From an uncultured Saprospiraceae bacterium (GTDB taxonomy: Bacteria; Bacteroidota; Bacteroidia; Chitinophagales; Saprospiraceae), in contig CALIEI010000044.1 of NCBI GenBank assembly GCA_938022165.1, positions 34,387-98,386 of the forward strand: DNA of 64,000 bases, in the 5' to 3' direction. The notes beneath the pieces are model-generated. The model saw nothing but the letters and a program-made list of their open reading frames with translations. It was not told the origin of the DNA and searched no databases. Below, piece after piece: positions 34,280 to 42,705 of the stretch (positions are counted from its first letter, which is position 1; every line of letters starts with the position of its first letter). Position numbers and translations under genes: made by a program.

Positions 34280-35397
34280 GCACCTACGCTTATCATTACT
34301 GGCATTACAAGCATTAGGATATCCTCTTCTTCTTCACTTTCTCCTGGTCTAAGAATACCGGCTCTATTAGGTGTAGACATTTCCATACTGATCTCTTCTA
34401 CTACTAATACACTTAGCATTTCTGCCAAAAATTTAGCATTGAAGCTGATCTGCATTGGGTCTCCTTGATAGGTACAAGTTAATTGTTCGGTAGCTTCATT
34501 AGAAAAATCTTTATCCTGAGCATTGATAGTCAAAGAGCCATCTGCGATAGTAAAGGTGACCTGATTGGTAGTTTGGTTTGCATAAAAAGCAATACGCTTC
34601 AGACTACTATGTAAATCATTACGGTTAACAGTCATTCGATTTGGGTTATCCTGAGGGATAACGGTATTATAATCTGGGTACTTGCTATCTATAAGTCTAC
34701 AGATCATCTGTACACCATCAGTAATGAAAAAAGCATTTGATTTGTTAAATGCTATCTTGATATCATTGCCTGACTTAAGGCTATTTTTCAATTGAGATAG
34801 CACTTTCTTAGGAACAATGAATTGAGATACTATTTCACTCTTAATATCATTGTAGGTGTATTTTACAAGTTTATGCGCATCAGTAGCGACCATAACGATC
34901 TTATCGAAGTCCAACTGGAATAATACCCCCGACATCGCAGGTCGTAGCTCATCATTACTTGTAGCAAATAATGTTTTACCTATACCATTGATAAGCGACT
35001 TAGTGGGAATGCTAATTTCATCTACCTCAAAAGCATCTGGTGTTTTCGGGAAATCACTTGCATCTTCTCCAGCCATTTTATATTTACCAGTGGAAGATGT
35101 AATCTCAATACCGAAAGTATCCATGTCAGCCCTAAATGTAATGGGCTGCTGGGGAAGTGATTTTAGTGTCTCCGAAAGAATCTTTGCGGGTACTGCAATC
35201 TCTCCATTTTCAGATCCATTTACCTCCACTTCAGTAATAATGGTGGTCTCTAGATCAGAGGCTTTGATGATCAAAGTGTTGCCTTCTAGCGTGAAATGGT
35301 AATCCTCTAAAATGGGCATTACTACATTGGTGCCAATGGCTCCACCAGCCAATTGCAATTTTTTGAGTAACTCTGTGGAAGAAACGCTAAAAGTCAT
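34276..35397 (-). CDS. dnaN: DNA polymerase III beta subunit (sliding clamp)
   Basis: A 373-aa protein matching DnaN over its full length, with three clamp domains and family motifs such as MPILEDYHFTLEGNTLIIKASDLETTI, YKMAGEDASDFPKTP and SKYPDYNTVIPQDNPN. The C-terminus ends VMLVMPVMI-like (LMLVMPVMISVGA), the usual clamp tail. It tethers the replicative polymerase to DNA. A -7-like TATTTTTG lies ~26 bp upstream on the minus strand (35430-35423), without a convincing -33 box. First gene of a cluster with the lipoprotein gene and nadD; dnaA is not adjacent in this window. Confidence 0.96.
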   Translation of the reverse strand: MTFSVSSTELLKKLQLAGGAIGTNVVMPILEDYHFTLEGNTLIIKASDLETTIITEVEVNGSENGEIAVPAKILSETLKSLPQQPITFRADMDTFGIEITSSTGKYKMAGEDASDFPKTPDAFEVDEISIPTKSLINGIGKTLFATSNDELRPAMSGVLFQLDFDKIVMVATDAHKLVKYTYNDIKSEIVSQFIVPKKVLSQLKNSLKSGNDIKIAFNKSNAFFITDGVQMICRLIDSKYPDYNTVIPQDNPNRMTVNRNDLHSSLKRIAFYANQTTNQVTFTIADGSLTINAQDKDFSNEATEQLTCTYQGDPMQISFNAKFLAEMLSVLVVEEISMEMSTPNRAGILRPGESEEEEDILMLVMPVMISVGA

Positions 35398-35513
35398 AGG
35401 TATTAAATTGAATTATTCGTTACAAAAATAGCATTTTTGCATGCCTTTGCCATTTAATTACCCCCCAAATCACAAATAGTTACTAATTAAAGGCAACATA
35501 TTGTTAAAAAGAA

Positions 35514-36794
35514 ATGCCAGACAGAACTCACCCACCCCAAATATCAAAAATAACCAAGGTTGACTTTCCACATCCAGCGCTTCATACGCTATCCAACGGA
35601 ACCCCTCTTTGGGTCTTAAACGCTGGTGTTCAAGATATTATAAAGCTCGATATATTTTTTGAAGCCGGGAGACCCTATGAGCAAAAGAAATTAGTAGCTA
35701 GGGCAACCTCTAAACTGCTTCTGGAAGGGTCCAAGGATCATTCGGCCAGAGAAATTGCAGAAATTTTAGATTTTCATGGAGCTACCCTGACTAGTCCGGT
35801 TGATTTGGACACCTCAAGCCTAATTCTCTACTGTTTAGGCAAGCATTTTTCTAAAATGCTTGATCTAGTAAGTCAGATACTAACTGAACCCAGTTTCAAA
35901 AAGGAAGAGCTGGATCTTTTTAAAGAGAATACCATTCAAAAACTAAAATACAATAATTCAAAATGTGATGTAAGAGCCTATCGCCAAATCACAGAATCTA
36001 TATTCGGCCCAGATCATCCATATGGCTACAATAGTTCAGAGGAAATGATACGTGATGTGACTAGAAGTGATCTAGTAGCTCACTTTGACCGCATGTATAT
36101 TGCTGATAATTGTAAGCTCATGGTTAGCGGCAATGTGACGCCGGAAGTAATAGAACTGATAGACAAAAAACTCGGTAATACACTGCGCAATGGCGAAAAA
36201 GCCCGTCCAAAGCTCGTTGGCGTAGATAATAATCCAATTCGGATTACCGACCATGTAGACGGAGCCGTACAAACCTCGATCAGGATTGGGAAGAAGATGT
36301 TCAATAGAGGCCATGAAGACTATGAGGGCATGTATGTTTTAAATACCATACTGGGTGGCTATTTTGGCAGCCGATTGATGATGAACATCAGAGAGAACAA
36401 AGGATATACCTACAATATATTCTCTTCATTAGATACTATGCTATTTGATGGGTACTTTTATACAGGAACGGAGGTTGATAATGAGTACTTAGATAAAACT
36501 TTGGTAGAAATCTATGGGGAGATGGAACGTTTAAAAACTAAGCTTGTTGATAAGGTAGAGCTTGAGATGGTAAAGAACTATTTAATGGGCAATTTACTCA
36601 CCATGGTAGACGGGCCGATGAATTCTTCAGAAGTTGTCAAATCGTTTTTGATAAACGAGATCCCATTTAGCAGTTTCAACCAATTGATTTACAAGATACA
36701 AACCATTGAAGCCGAAGAAATACGTATTTTAGCAAATAAATACTTAAATAGGGAAAGTATGTGGGAAGTTATTTCCGGGGGAAGTATGAATTAA
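35514..36794 (+). CDS. M16-family peptidase-like protein lacking the HxxEH zinc motif
   Basis: A 426-aa protein with the two-lobed M16 (insulinase/processing peptidase) pattern: LDIFFEAGRPYEQKKLVARATSKLLLEGS, LMNIRENKGYTYNIFSSL (the Arg/Tyr substrate-positioning motif of the C-lobe) and HFDRMYIADNCKLMVSGNV. The place where HxxEH should be reads ATSKLLLEGS, so zinc catalysis is not expected. Such subunits normally pair with an active M16 partner encoded next door; none is present here. Divergent from dnaN. Confidence 0.85.
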   Translation: MPDRTHPPQISKITKVDFPHPALHTLSNGTPLWVLNAGVQDIIKLDIFFEAGRPYEQKKLVARATSKLLLEGSKDHSAREIAEILDFHGATLTSPVDLDTSSLILYCLGKHFSKMLDLVSQILTEPSFKKEELDLFKENTIQKLKYNNSKCDVRAYRQITESIFGPDHPYGYNSSEEMIRDVTRSDLVAHFDRMYIADNCKLMVSGNVTPEVIELIDKKLGNTLRNGEKARPKLVGVDNNPIRITDHVDGAVQTSIRIGKKMFNRGHEDYEGMYVLNTILGGYFGSRLMMNIRENKGYTYNIFSSLDTMLFDGYFYTGTEVDNEYLDKTLVEIYGEMERLKTKLVDKVELEMVKNYLMGNLLTMVDGPMNSSEVVKSFLINEIPFSSFNQLIYKIQTIEAEEIRILANKYLNRESMWEVISGGSMN

Positions 36795-36804
36795 GACTAT
36801 ATAT

Positions 36805-36836
36805 ATTGGTAAAATCTTAATATTACTTTACATTTG
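36805..36836 (+). promoter_or_regulatory. Bacteroidota-type promoter for mreB operon
   Basis: ATTG (36805-36808) is followed after exactly 20 bp by TACATTTG (36829-36836), a full match to the Bacteroidota -33/-7 consensus TTG-N17-23-TAnnTTTG. Transcription would start near 36843, giving a leader of about 65 nt before the mreB ATG. Confidence 0.65.
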
Positions 36837-36907
36837 GCAACCGATTGATCTTCTCATTATTATCATTAGGACTCTTTTCAGAATTTACCATTACTTTTAA
36901 AAGATAA

Positions 36908-37939
36908 ATGAAGTTATTTAATTTTTTCACTCAAGAAGTGGCTATTGATTTAGGCACAGCAAATACGCTAATCATTGAAGATGGCAACATCGTCATTGAT
37001 GAACCGTCTATTGTAGCAATCAATAGAAGAACGGGTGAAACTATTGCCGTAGGGAACAAAGCCATGCAGATGCATGAGAAAACCCACGAGAATATAAAAA
37101 CGGTGCGTCCCTTAAAGGATGGGGTGATAGCAGATTTTACTGCCGCGGAAAGCATGATTGAAGGTATGATCAAAATGATCGGCAGTAAAAAGAAATTTTT
37201 TACCCACATGAAGATGGTGATTTGTATACCATCTGGCATCACTGAAGTAGAGAAGAGGGCTGTATTCGAATCAGCCGATCATGTTGATTCTAAAGAAACT
37301 TATCTAATATACGAGCCAATGGCTGCGGCACTTGGTATTGGACTTGATGTAGAAGAACCTATTGGAAATATGGTGATTGACATCGGAGGTGGGACAACTG
37401 AGATTGCCGTTATTGCCCTGTCAGGTATCGTCTGTGACCAATCTATACGTACCGCTGGAGATGAATTTACAGAGGACATCATGGATTACATGAAACGTCA
37501 ACACAATATCTTGATTGGTGAGCGTACTGCTGAGCAAATCAAAATTAATGTAGGATCAGCTCTAATTGACCTTGAAACGCCACCAGAAGACTACGCTGTT
37601 AATGGTCGTGATCTGATGACCGGTATCCCTATGCAAATAGTCATTCACTATAAAGAAATCGCTGAAGCTTTGGATAAATCTATTTCGAAAATAGAAGAAG
37701 CCATTTTGAAAGCGCTTGAAATGACGCCGCCAGAATTGGCCTCTGATATTTATAAAACGGGTTTATATTTAACAGGTGGAGGCGCCTTACTTAGAGGACT
37801 TGATAAACGTATAGCATACAAGACCAAGCTAAAAGTACACGTAGCAGATGATCCACTAAAGGCAGTCGTTCGAGGTACAGGAATTGCTCTTAAAAACACG
37901 GATAGATTTTCTTTCCTTATTGACAGAAATAGCGTTTAG
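36908..37939 (+). CDS. mreB: Rod shape-determining actin-like protein MreB
   Basis: A 343-aa actin-family ATPase with phosphate-1 AIDLGTANTLI, phosphate-2 MVIDIGGGTTEIAVIAL and the adenosine motif LYLTGGGALLRGLDKRI. MreB filaments on the inner membrane guide the elongasome that inserts peptidoglycan along the cell side wall. It is the first gene of mreB-mreC-mreD-mrdA and is preceded by a good promoter. The cell is therefore expected to be rod-shaped or filamentous. Confidence 0.97.
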   Translation: MKLFNFFTQEVAIDLGTANTLIIEDGNIVIDEPSIVAINRRTGETIAVGNKAMQMHEKTHENIKTVRPLKDGVIADFTAAESMIEGMIKMIGSKKKFFTHMKMVICIPSGITEVEKRAVFESADHVDSKETYLIYEPMAAALGIGLDVEEPIGNMVIDIGGGTTEIAVIALSGIVCDQSIRTAGDEFTEDIMDYMKRQHNILIGERTAEQIKINVGSALIDLETPPEDYAVNGRDLMTGIPMQIVIHYKEIAEALDKSISKIEEAILKALEMTPPELASDIYKTGLYLTGGGALLRGLDKRIAYKTKLKVHVADDPLKAVVRGTGIALKNTDRFSFLIDRNSV

Positions 37940-38074
37940 TCAGTTCGCTCAAATACCGTTTATCTTCTATTCTCTTTTTAAAGCTGAAAATTTCTTTTAT
38001 CCTCGCTGATAAATTCCTAGCTTTTATTTATTAATTTTGAAGACAATAACCCTTGGTATAACACCTCAATCGGT

Positions 38075-38905
38075 ATGCGAAATCTGATATTGCTTTTTGT
38101 CAAGTATGGCAATATTTTTCTTTTTATTTTTTTAGAGTTAGTCTGCCTTACCATGGTGGCAAGGTATAATACAGCTCAGCATGAAATATTTGTGAATTCG
38201 GCAAATATATTTTCTGGAGTATTATACAATAACGTAAACGGACTCAAGCAATATTTTAAGCTTAGCGCAGTGTCAGATAGCTTAGCAAACGAAAACGCAA
38301 GACTAAGAAAGATTCTCTACAACAGTGAGGTAGACAAAATTTCTCGGCGAGACTCTTTATTGTCACTAGATAGCGCTTTACAATATTCTTACATAACCGC
38401 CAAGGTGATAAACAACTCCATCAATCTTAACAATAACAAAATCACTATCAACAAAGGCAGAAAAGATGGCATCAAAAAACGCATGGGTGTGATCAATGCA
38501 GATGGAGCAGTAGGTATAATAAAGGAAGTAAATAATAATTTTGCAGTGGTACTCTCGATTTTGCATCGCAGTGTTAAGATAAGCGCAGCGGTCAAAAGTA
38601 AAGGCTACTTCGGCTCTCTACAATGGACAAGCGACAATCCTTCTATCCTAGATTTACAAGACGTATCAAGGCATGCAGACATTAGCGTCGGTGACACCAT
38701 CGTCACAAGTGGGTACTCTACAAAGTTTCCACCAAATCATATGCTAGGTGTGATTGATACTTTTTGGCTGGAGCAAGGGAACGACTCTTATGCCATCCAA
38801 GTCAAACTCAACAATGATATTAGCAATCTCCAATATGTTTATGTAATAGACAATTTACTTTCTGACGAACAAAATGCTATAGAAGAAGCTACCATAAATG
38901 AATAA
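38075..38905 (+). CDS. mreC: Rod shape-determining protein MreC
   Basis: A 276-aa bitopic protein: short cytoplasmic N-terminus, one membrane helix (IFLFIFLELVCLTMVARY), a coiled-coil linker (~residues 60-85) and the MreC beta domains (AKVINNSINLNNNKITINKGRKDGI, VGDTIVTSGYSTKFPPNHMLGVI). MreC links MreB to PBP2 in the periplasm. The 136-bp gap from mreB has no gene. The 3' end overlaps mreD by 8 bp. Confidence 0.93.
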   Translation: MRNLILLFVKYGNIFLFIFLELVCLTMVARYNTAQHEIFVNSANIFSGVLYNNVNGLKQYFKLSAVSDSLANENARLRKILYNSEVDKISRRDSLLSLDSALQYSYITAKVINNSINLNNNKITINKGRKDGIKKRMGVINADGAVGIIKEVNNNFAVVLSILHRSVKISAAVKSKGYFGSLQWTSDNPSILDLQDVSRHADISVGDTIVTSGYSTKFPPNHMLGVIDTFWLEQGNDSYAIQVKLNNDISNLQYVYVIDNLLSDEQNAIEEATINE

Positions 38906-39416
38906 TATAACTTCCAAAATCATATTCCGCTTCATCTTGCTGGTATTACTACAGGTAGCCGTATTTAAGCAGTTTACCCCTGACTCAGGATATGGTCTTT
39001 ATTTTCATACCCTTATCTATCCTATCTTTATTATTATTCTTCCTTTTAGGATAAGTAAAATTAATGTAATCCTTTTGGCATTTGCTTTCGGATTGGTACT
39101 AGATATGTTTTATAGCTCGCCTGGTGTCCATGCTAGTGCATGTGTATTCACCGCATTCATCCGGCCTACGGTGTTGTCATTGGTAAAACCACAAGGTGAG
39201 TACGACATCTTGCATAGCCCTACCATATTCAATTATGGTTTCGTATGGTTTGCTACCTATTGTGCTATTATGTTGTTTGCCCATTTGTTTTTTTATTTTT
39301 CAGTGGAAGCATTTACATTCGTTTATATAGGTCAAATATTGTTAAAGACAATCGCTAGCTTTATTGTCTCCTATTTTTTGATTATCTTATTTCAATTCAT
39401 AATCAATCCAAAATAA
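38898..39416 (+). CDS. mreD: Rod shape-determining protein MreD
   Basis: A 172-aa integral membrane protein with five or six hydrophobic helices (ILLVLLQVAVFKQF, FHTLIYPIFIIILPF, VILLAFAFGLVLDMFYSS...). Position and topology identify it as MreD, the membrane partner of MreC; sequence identity in this family is low. It overlaps mreC by 8 bp and abuts mrdA with no gap, so translation is coupled along the operon. Confidence 0.88.
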   Translation: MNNITSKIIFRFILLVLLQVAVFKQFTPDSGYGLYFHTLIYPIFIIILPFRISKINVILLAFAFGLVLDMFYSSPGVHASACVFTAFIRPTVLSLVKPQGEYDILHSPTIFNYGFVWFATYCAIMLFAHLFFYFSVEAFTFVYIGQILLKTIASFIVSYFLIILFQFIINPK

Positions 39417-41252
39417 TTGTCTTCTACTTTTTCAAATCGGCAGCACATCATTCGAGCAATTTTTATTTTTGGCGCTTTCATTTTGATCGCAAAAACTGCT
39501 CAGATACAACTCGTAGATAGCAGCTATAGAGACAAAGCCCAAACTGCGACTATCAACAAGTACGTCCTCTACCCTTCGAGAGGTCTTGTATATGATCGCA
39601 ATGACATCCTACTTACTTACAATCAGCCTATCTATGAGCTAATGGCTACCTATAGACAGGTCAACCCAAAAATGGACACTACCGCCTTTTGTCAAATTTT
39701 AGATATAGATAAAGAAGAATTCAAAGAAAGACTAAACAAACCCTGGGGACGGAGGTACTCCAAATCTATCCCCTTCTCATTTATGCGAAGACTCTCTGCT
39801 AAGGCTTATGGTAGACTACAAGAAAGTCTGCATGAATTTCCAGGATTCTATGTTCAGAAAAGAAACATTCGTGGATACCGAGACTCCATTGCCTCACACG
39901 TGCTTGGATACATTAGTGAAGTCAATGCAGCTCAGATAGAAAAGAACGATAATTATAGCCCCGGTGACTATATCGGCTCTACAGGGCTAGAGTCTTTTTA
40001 CGAATCTGAACTACGAGGCAAGAAAGGAATCAAGTATCAACTTAAAGATAACCTTGGACGTATCGTAGGAGACTATAAGGATGGTAGCCTCAATCAAAAT
40101 GCAGTATCGGGAAAAGATCTAAAAATCAGCATCGACGCTGAACTCCAAAAATATGGAGAGGAGTTAATGAAAAATAAATTGGGCAGCATCGTAGCCATCG
40201 AGCCATCAAGTGGAGAGATACTTACTATGCTCAGTGCCCCTACTTATGATCCAAATCAGCTAAGCATCAGCAGAGAGCGAGGTGACCTATTTAAAGAGCT
40301 AAACGAAGATCCGCTTAATCCATTCTTCAATCGAGCTGTTTCTGCAAAGTATCCACCCGGTTCACTATTTAAGCCCATCGTAGGATTAGTTGCTATGCAA
40401 GAAAAAGTATGGAACTACAATCGATTTGTCCCATGCTCGGGAGCTTACTGGAATGTGAATCGTTTTCTTGGGTGCCACGACCATCCCGCGCCATCCAATA
40501 TGGGTAAGGCGATACAATACTCTTGCAATTCATATTTTTGCGAAGTTTTCAAAAGCCTCGTTGACAAGGAAGGATATCACAACCCGAACAAGGGACTAGA
40601 TCTTTTCAATTCTTACTTATATGAATTCGGATTGGGTCGGACATTGGATCTTGATTTTCAACCAGAGAAAAGTGGAAATATTCCTACCACCAAATATTTT
40701 GACAAGCTCTACAAGGGTAGAACTTGGCGCTCCCCTACTATAGTATCATTGGGTATAGGTCAGGGAGAGTTGCAGCTAACCACTTTGCAGATGGCAAATT
40801 TGGCGGCCATCATTTCTAATCATGGCTACTATTACACACCACATTTGGTCAAGGATTTTATCAATAGTGATAACATTGACGAAAAGTACACCACACCAAA
40901 TAAGGTATCTATAGACTCTATTTATTTCGCAAAAGTTATTGATGGTATGGCAAAAGTGACCGTTGGAGGAACAGCTACATGGTCGCATATCTCAGATATT
41001 GAAATTTGTGGTAAGACAGGTACTGCACAGAATCCTCACGGCAAGGATCACTCCATCTTTTTTGCTTTTGCGCCTAGAGAGAATCCAAAGATCGCTATTG
41101 CAGTATATGTAGAGAATGCGGGAGACGGTGGTGCCTTCGCTGCACCTATAGCCAGTCTGATGATTGAGAAGTATCTCAAAAAAGAGATTCGTGCCAGCCG
41201 TGCCTATATGGAAAACTATATCCTCAAAGCAAATTTACTTCCTAAGTCTTAA
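39417..41252 (+). CDS. mrdA: Penicillin-binding protein 2 (elongasome transpeptidase)
   Basis: A 611-aa class B PBP that cross-links side-wall peptidoglycan. N-terminal membrane anchor (HIIRAIFIFGAFILIAKTAQI), dimerisation domain with SHVLGYISEV, and transpeptidase motifs SxxK (PPGSLFKPIVG), SxN (YSCNSYF) and KTG (CGKTGTAQNPHG). It starts at TTG 39417, directly after the mreD stop; no ATG is close by. rodA, the usual SEDS glycosyltransferase partner, does not follow; the operon ends in a repeat-filled spacer. Confidence 0.95.
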   Translation: MSSTFSNRQHIIRAIFIFGAFILIAKTAQIQLVDSSYRDKAQTATINKYVLYPSRGLVYDRNDILLTYNQPIYELMATYRQVNPKMDTTAFCQILDIDKEEFKERLNKPWGRRYSKSIPFSFMRRLSAKAYGRLQESLHEFPGFYVQKRNIRGYRDSIASHVLGYISEVNAAQIEKNDNYSPGDYIGSTGLESFYESELRGKKGIKYQLKDNLGRIVGDYKDGSLNQNAVSGKDLKISIDAELQKYGEELMKNKLGSIVAIEPSSGEILTMLSAPTYDPNQLSISRERGDLFKELNEDPLNPFFNRAVSAKYPPGSLFKPIVGLVAMQEKVWNYNRFVPCSGAYWNVNRFLGCHDHPAPSNMGKAIQYSCNSYFCEVFKSLVDKEGYHNPNKGLDLFNSYLYEFGLGRTLDLDFQPEKSGNIPTTKYFDKLYKGRTWRSPTIVSLGIGQGELQLTTLQMANLAAIISNHGYYYTPHLVKDFINSDNIDEKYTTPNKVSIDSIYFAKVIDGMAKVTVGGTATWSHISDIEICGKTGTAQNPHGKDHSIFFAFAPRENPKIAIAVYVENAGDGGAFAAPIASLMIEKYLKKEIRASRAYMENYILKANLLPKS

Positions 41253-41260
41253 TTTTTTTT

Positions 41261-41453
41261 GGGCGAGTCTTACGGGCCCAGCTTCCGCCATACGCATTCC
41301 TTCAGACCGAGTCATCCGCTTGTATAGGCCACTTGCTATTACCATTCATGATATGCCTGACTAGTATTCGCTCATTCACTCATCCTTCCTCAGGCATTCA
41401 TTCATAGGTATTAGCCAGCACCCTATATCGCTGCTACCTCTCTCGCAATGCGT
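41261..41453 (+). repeat. Structured intergenic element, copy 5
   Basis: Begins 8 bp after the mrdA stop, behind an eight-T run, in sense orientation. It opens GGGCGAGTCTTACGGGCCC, then CAGCTTCCGCC, the middle block GACCGAGTCATCCGCTTGTATAGG, a hairpin with perfect 8-bp arms ATGCCTGA/TCAGGCAT (41353-41397) and the end block CGCTGCTACCTCTCTCGC. The T run plus following structure could also help end transcription. The track ORF at 41164-41364 is a shadow. Confidence 0.65.
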
Positions 41454-41465
41454 TCAAAAAAAATC

Positions 41466-42120
41466 AACATGAAGATAGTTAAGGAATTAAGGTTATTAAG
41501 TCTTCCTACTTTAAGTCCTCAATCGAGTACTTAATTTTTCTTAATCCCTTAATGTCTTAATGGTTCAAAAAAATAAACATTAAAGTAGTTAAGCAATGAA
41601 GGTTATTAAGTCTTCCATATTTTAAACCTTAGGCAATAGCGCCAATCGAGTACTTAATTTTTTCTTAATCCCTTAATTTTCTTAATGGTTCAAAAAATAA
41701 ACACTAAAGTAGTAAAGAGATGAAGGTTATTAAGTCTTCCATATTTTAAACCCAAGGCAATAGCGCCAATCAAGTACTTAATTTTTTCTTAATCCCTTAA
41801 TTTTCTTAATGGTTCAAAAAAATAAACATTAAAGTAGTTAAGAGATGAAGGCTATTAAGTCTTCCATATTTTAATCCTTAGGCAATAGCGCCAATCGAGT
41901 ACTTAATTTTTTCTTAATCCCTTAATTTTCTTAATGGTTCAAAAAAATAAACATTAAAGTAGTTAAGAGATGAAGGTTATTAAGTCTTCCATATTTTAAA
42001 CCCAAGGCAATAGCGCCAATCAAGTACTTAATTTTTTCTTAATCCCTTAATGTCTTAATGGTTCAAAAAAATAAACATTAAAGTAGTTAAGGGACGAAGG
42101 ATATTAAGTTTTCCTATTCT
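41466..42120. repeat. Tandem array of ~124-bp units (six copies, alternating subtypes)
   Basis: Six copies of a unit starting ggttattaagtcttcc begin at about 41491, 41601, 41725, 41850, 41975 and 42099 (spacings 110, 124, 125, 125, 124). Each carries the AT-rich string taattttttcttaatcccttaat and the box ggcaatagcgccaatc (absent from the short first unit). Units 2 and 4 read ccttaggcaat...cgagtac; units 3 and 5 read cccaaggcaat...caagtac, so the array also repeats as a ~250-bp dimer. No coding frame. It fills the spacer between mrdA and folA. Confidence 0.93.
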
Positions 42121-42183
42121 TAACCGTTTTCAAATATGATAACCAAGATTATGCTTAAATTAGCTGAAATTTAAATTTTGAAT

Positions 42184-42705
42184 ATGCTTGTTTCTGCGAT
42201 AGTCGCAATGGATAAAAATAGAGTGATCGGTGTCAACAATGAAATACCTTGGTATCTACCCGCAGACTTTAGATACTTCAAACGAAAGACGATCGAGCAC
42301 CATATTATCATGGGGCGCAAATGCTTTGACTCTATTGGAAAACCACTACCAAAGAGAACGAATATCATATTGACTAGAAACCCATATTTCATCGCTACTG
42401 GTTGTTTGGTATTCCACAACTTGGAAGAAGCACTTAGTCTTGCCGATGAAAACAATGAGGAAGAGTGCTTCATAATTGGGGGTACAGAAATTTATAAATT
42501 AGCATGGTCATACATAGATAGACTTTATATCACTGAAGTGGATATGGAAGTGACTCCAAATCAAGAAGATCAAGTGGTATTTTTCCCAGAGGTAAACCCA
42601 AAAGAATGGAAGGAAATCAGCTCAAATCCAAAAGAAGCTGATGAAAAAAATGAGTTTAATTATACCTTTAAAGTATACGAAAGAAATAACAAAAATCCAC
42701 GATGA
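42184..42705 (+). CDS. folA: Dihydrofolate reductase
   Basis: A 173-aa enzyme that reduces dihydrofolate to tetrahydrofolate with NADPH. Typical motifs: VSAIVAMDKNRVIGVNNEIPWYLPAD, HHIIMGRKCFDSIGKPLP, NIILTRNP and CFIIGGTEIYKLA. The ATG at 42184 is preferred to the TTG at 42178 used by the track because MLVSAIVAMD matches the usual N-terminus. It overlaps the mscS-type gene by 4 bp, so the two are translated together. Confidence 0.95.
   Translation: MLVSAIVAMDKNRVIGVNNEIPWYLPADFRYFKRKTIEHHIIMGRKCFDSIGKPLPKRTNIILTRNPYFIATGCLVFHNLEEALSLADENNEEECFIIGGTEIYKLAWSYIDRLYITEVDMEVTPNQEDQVVFFPEVNPKEWKEISSNPKEADEKNEFNYTFKVYERNNKNPR

Noticed and set aside
41466-42120. CRISPR array
   Set aside because: Units are ~124 bp tandem repeats without unique spacers and no cas gene is in the window.
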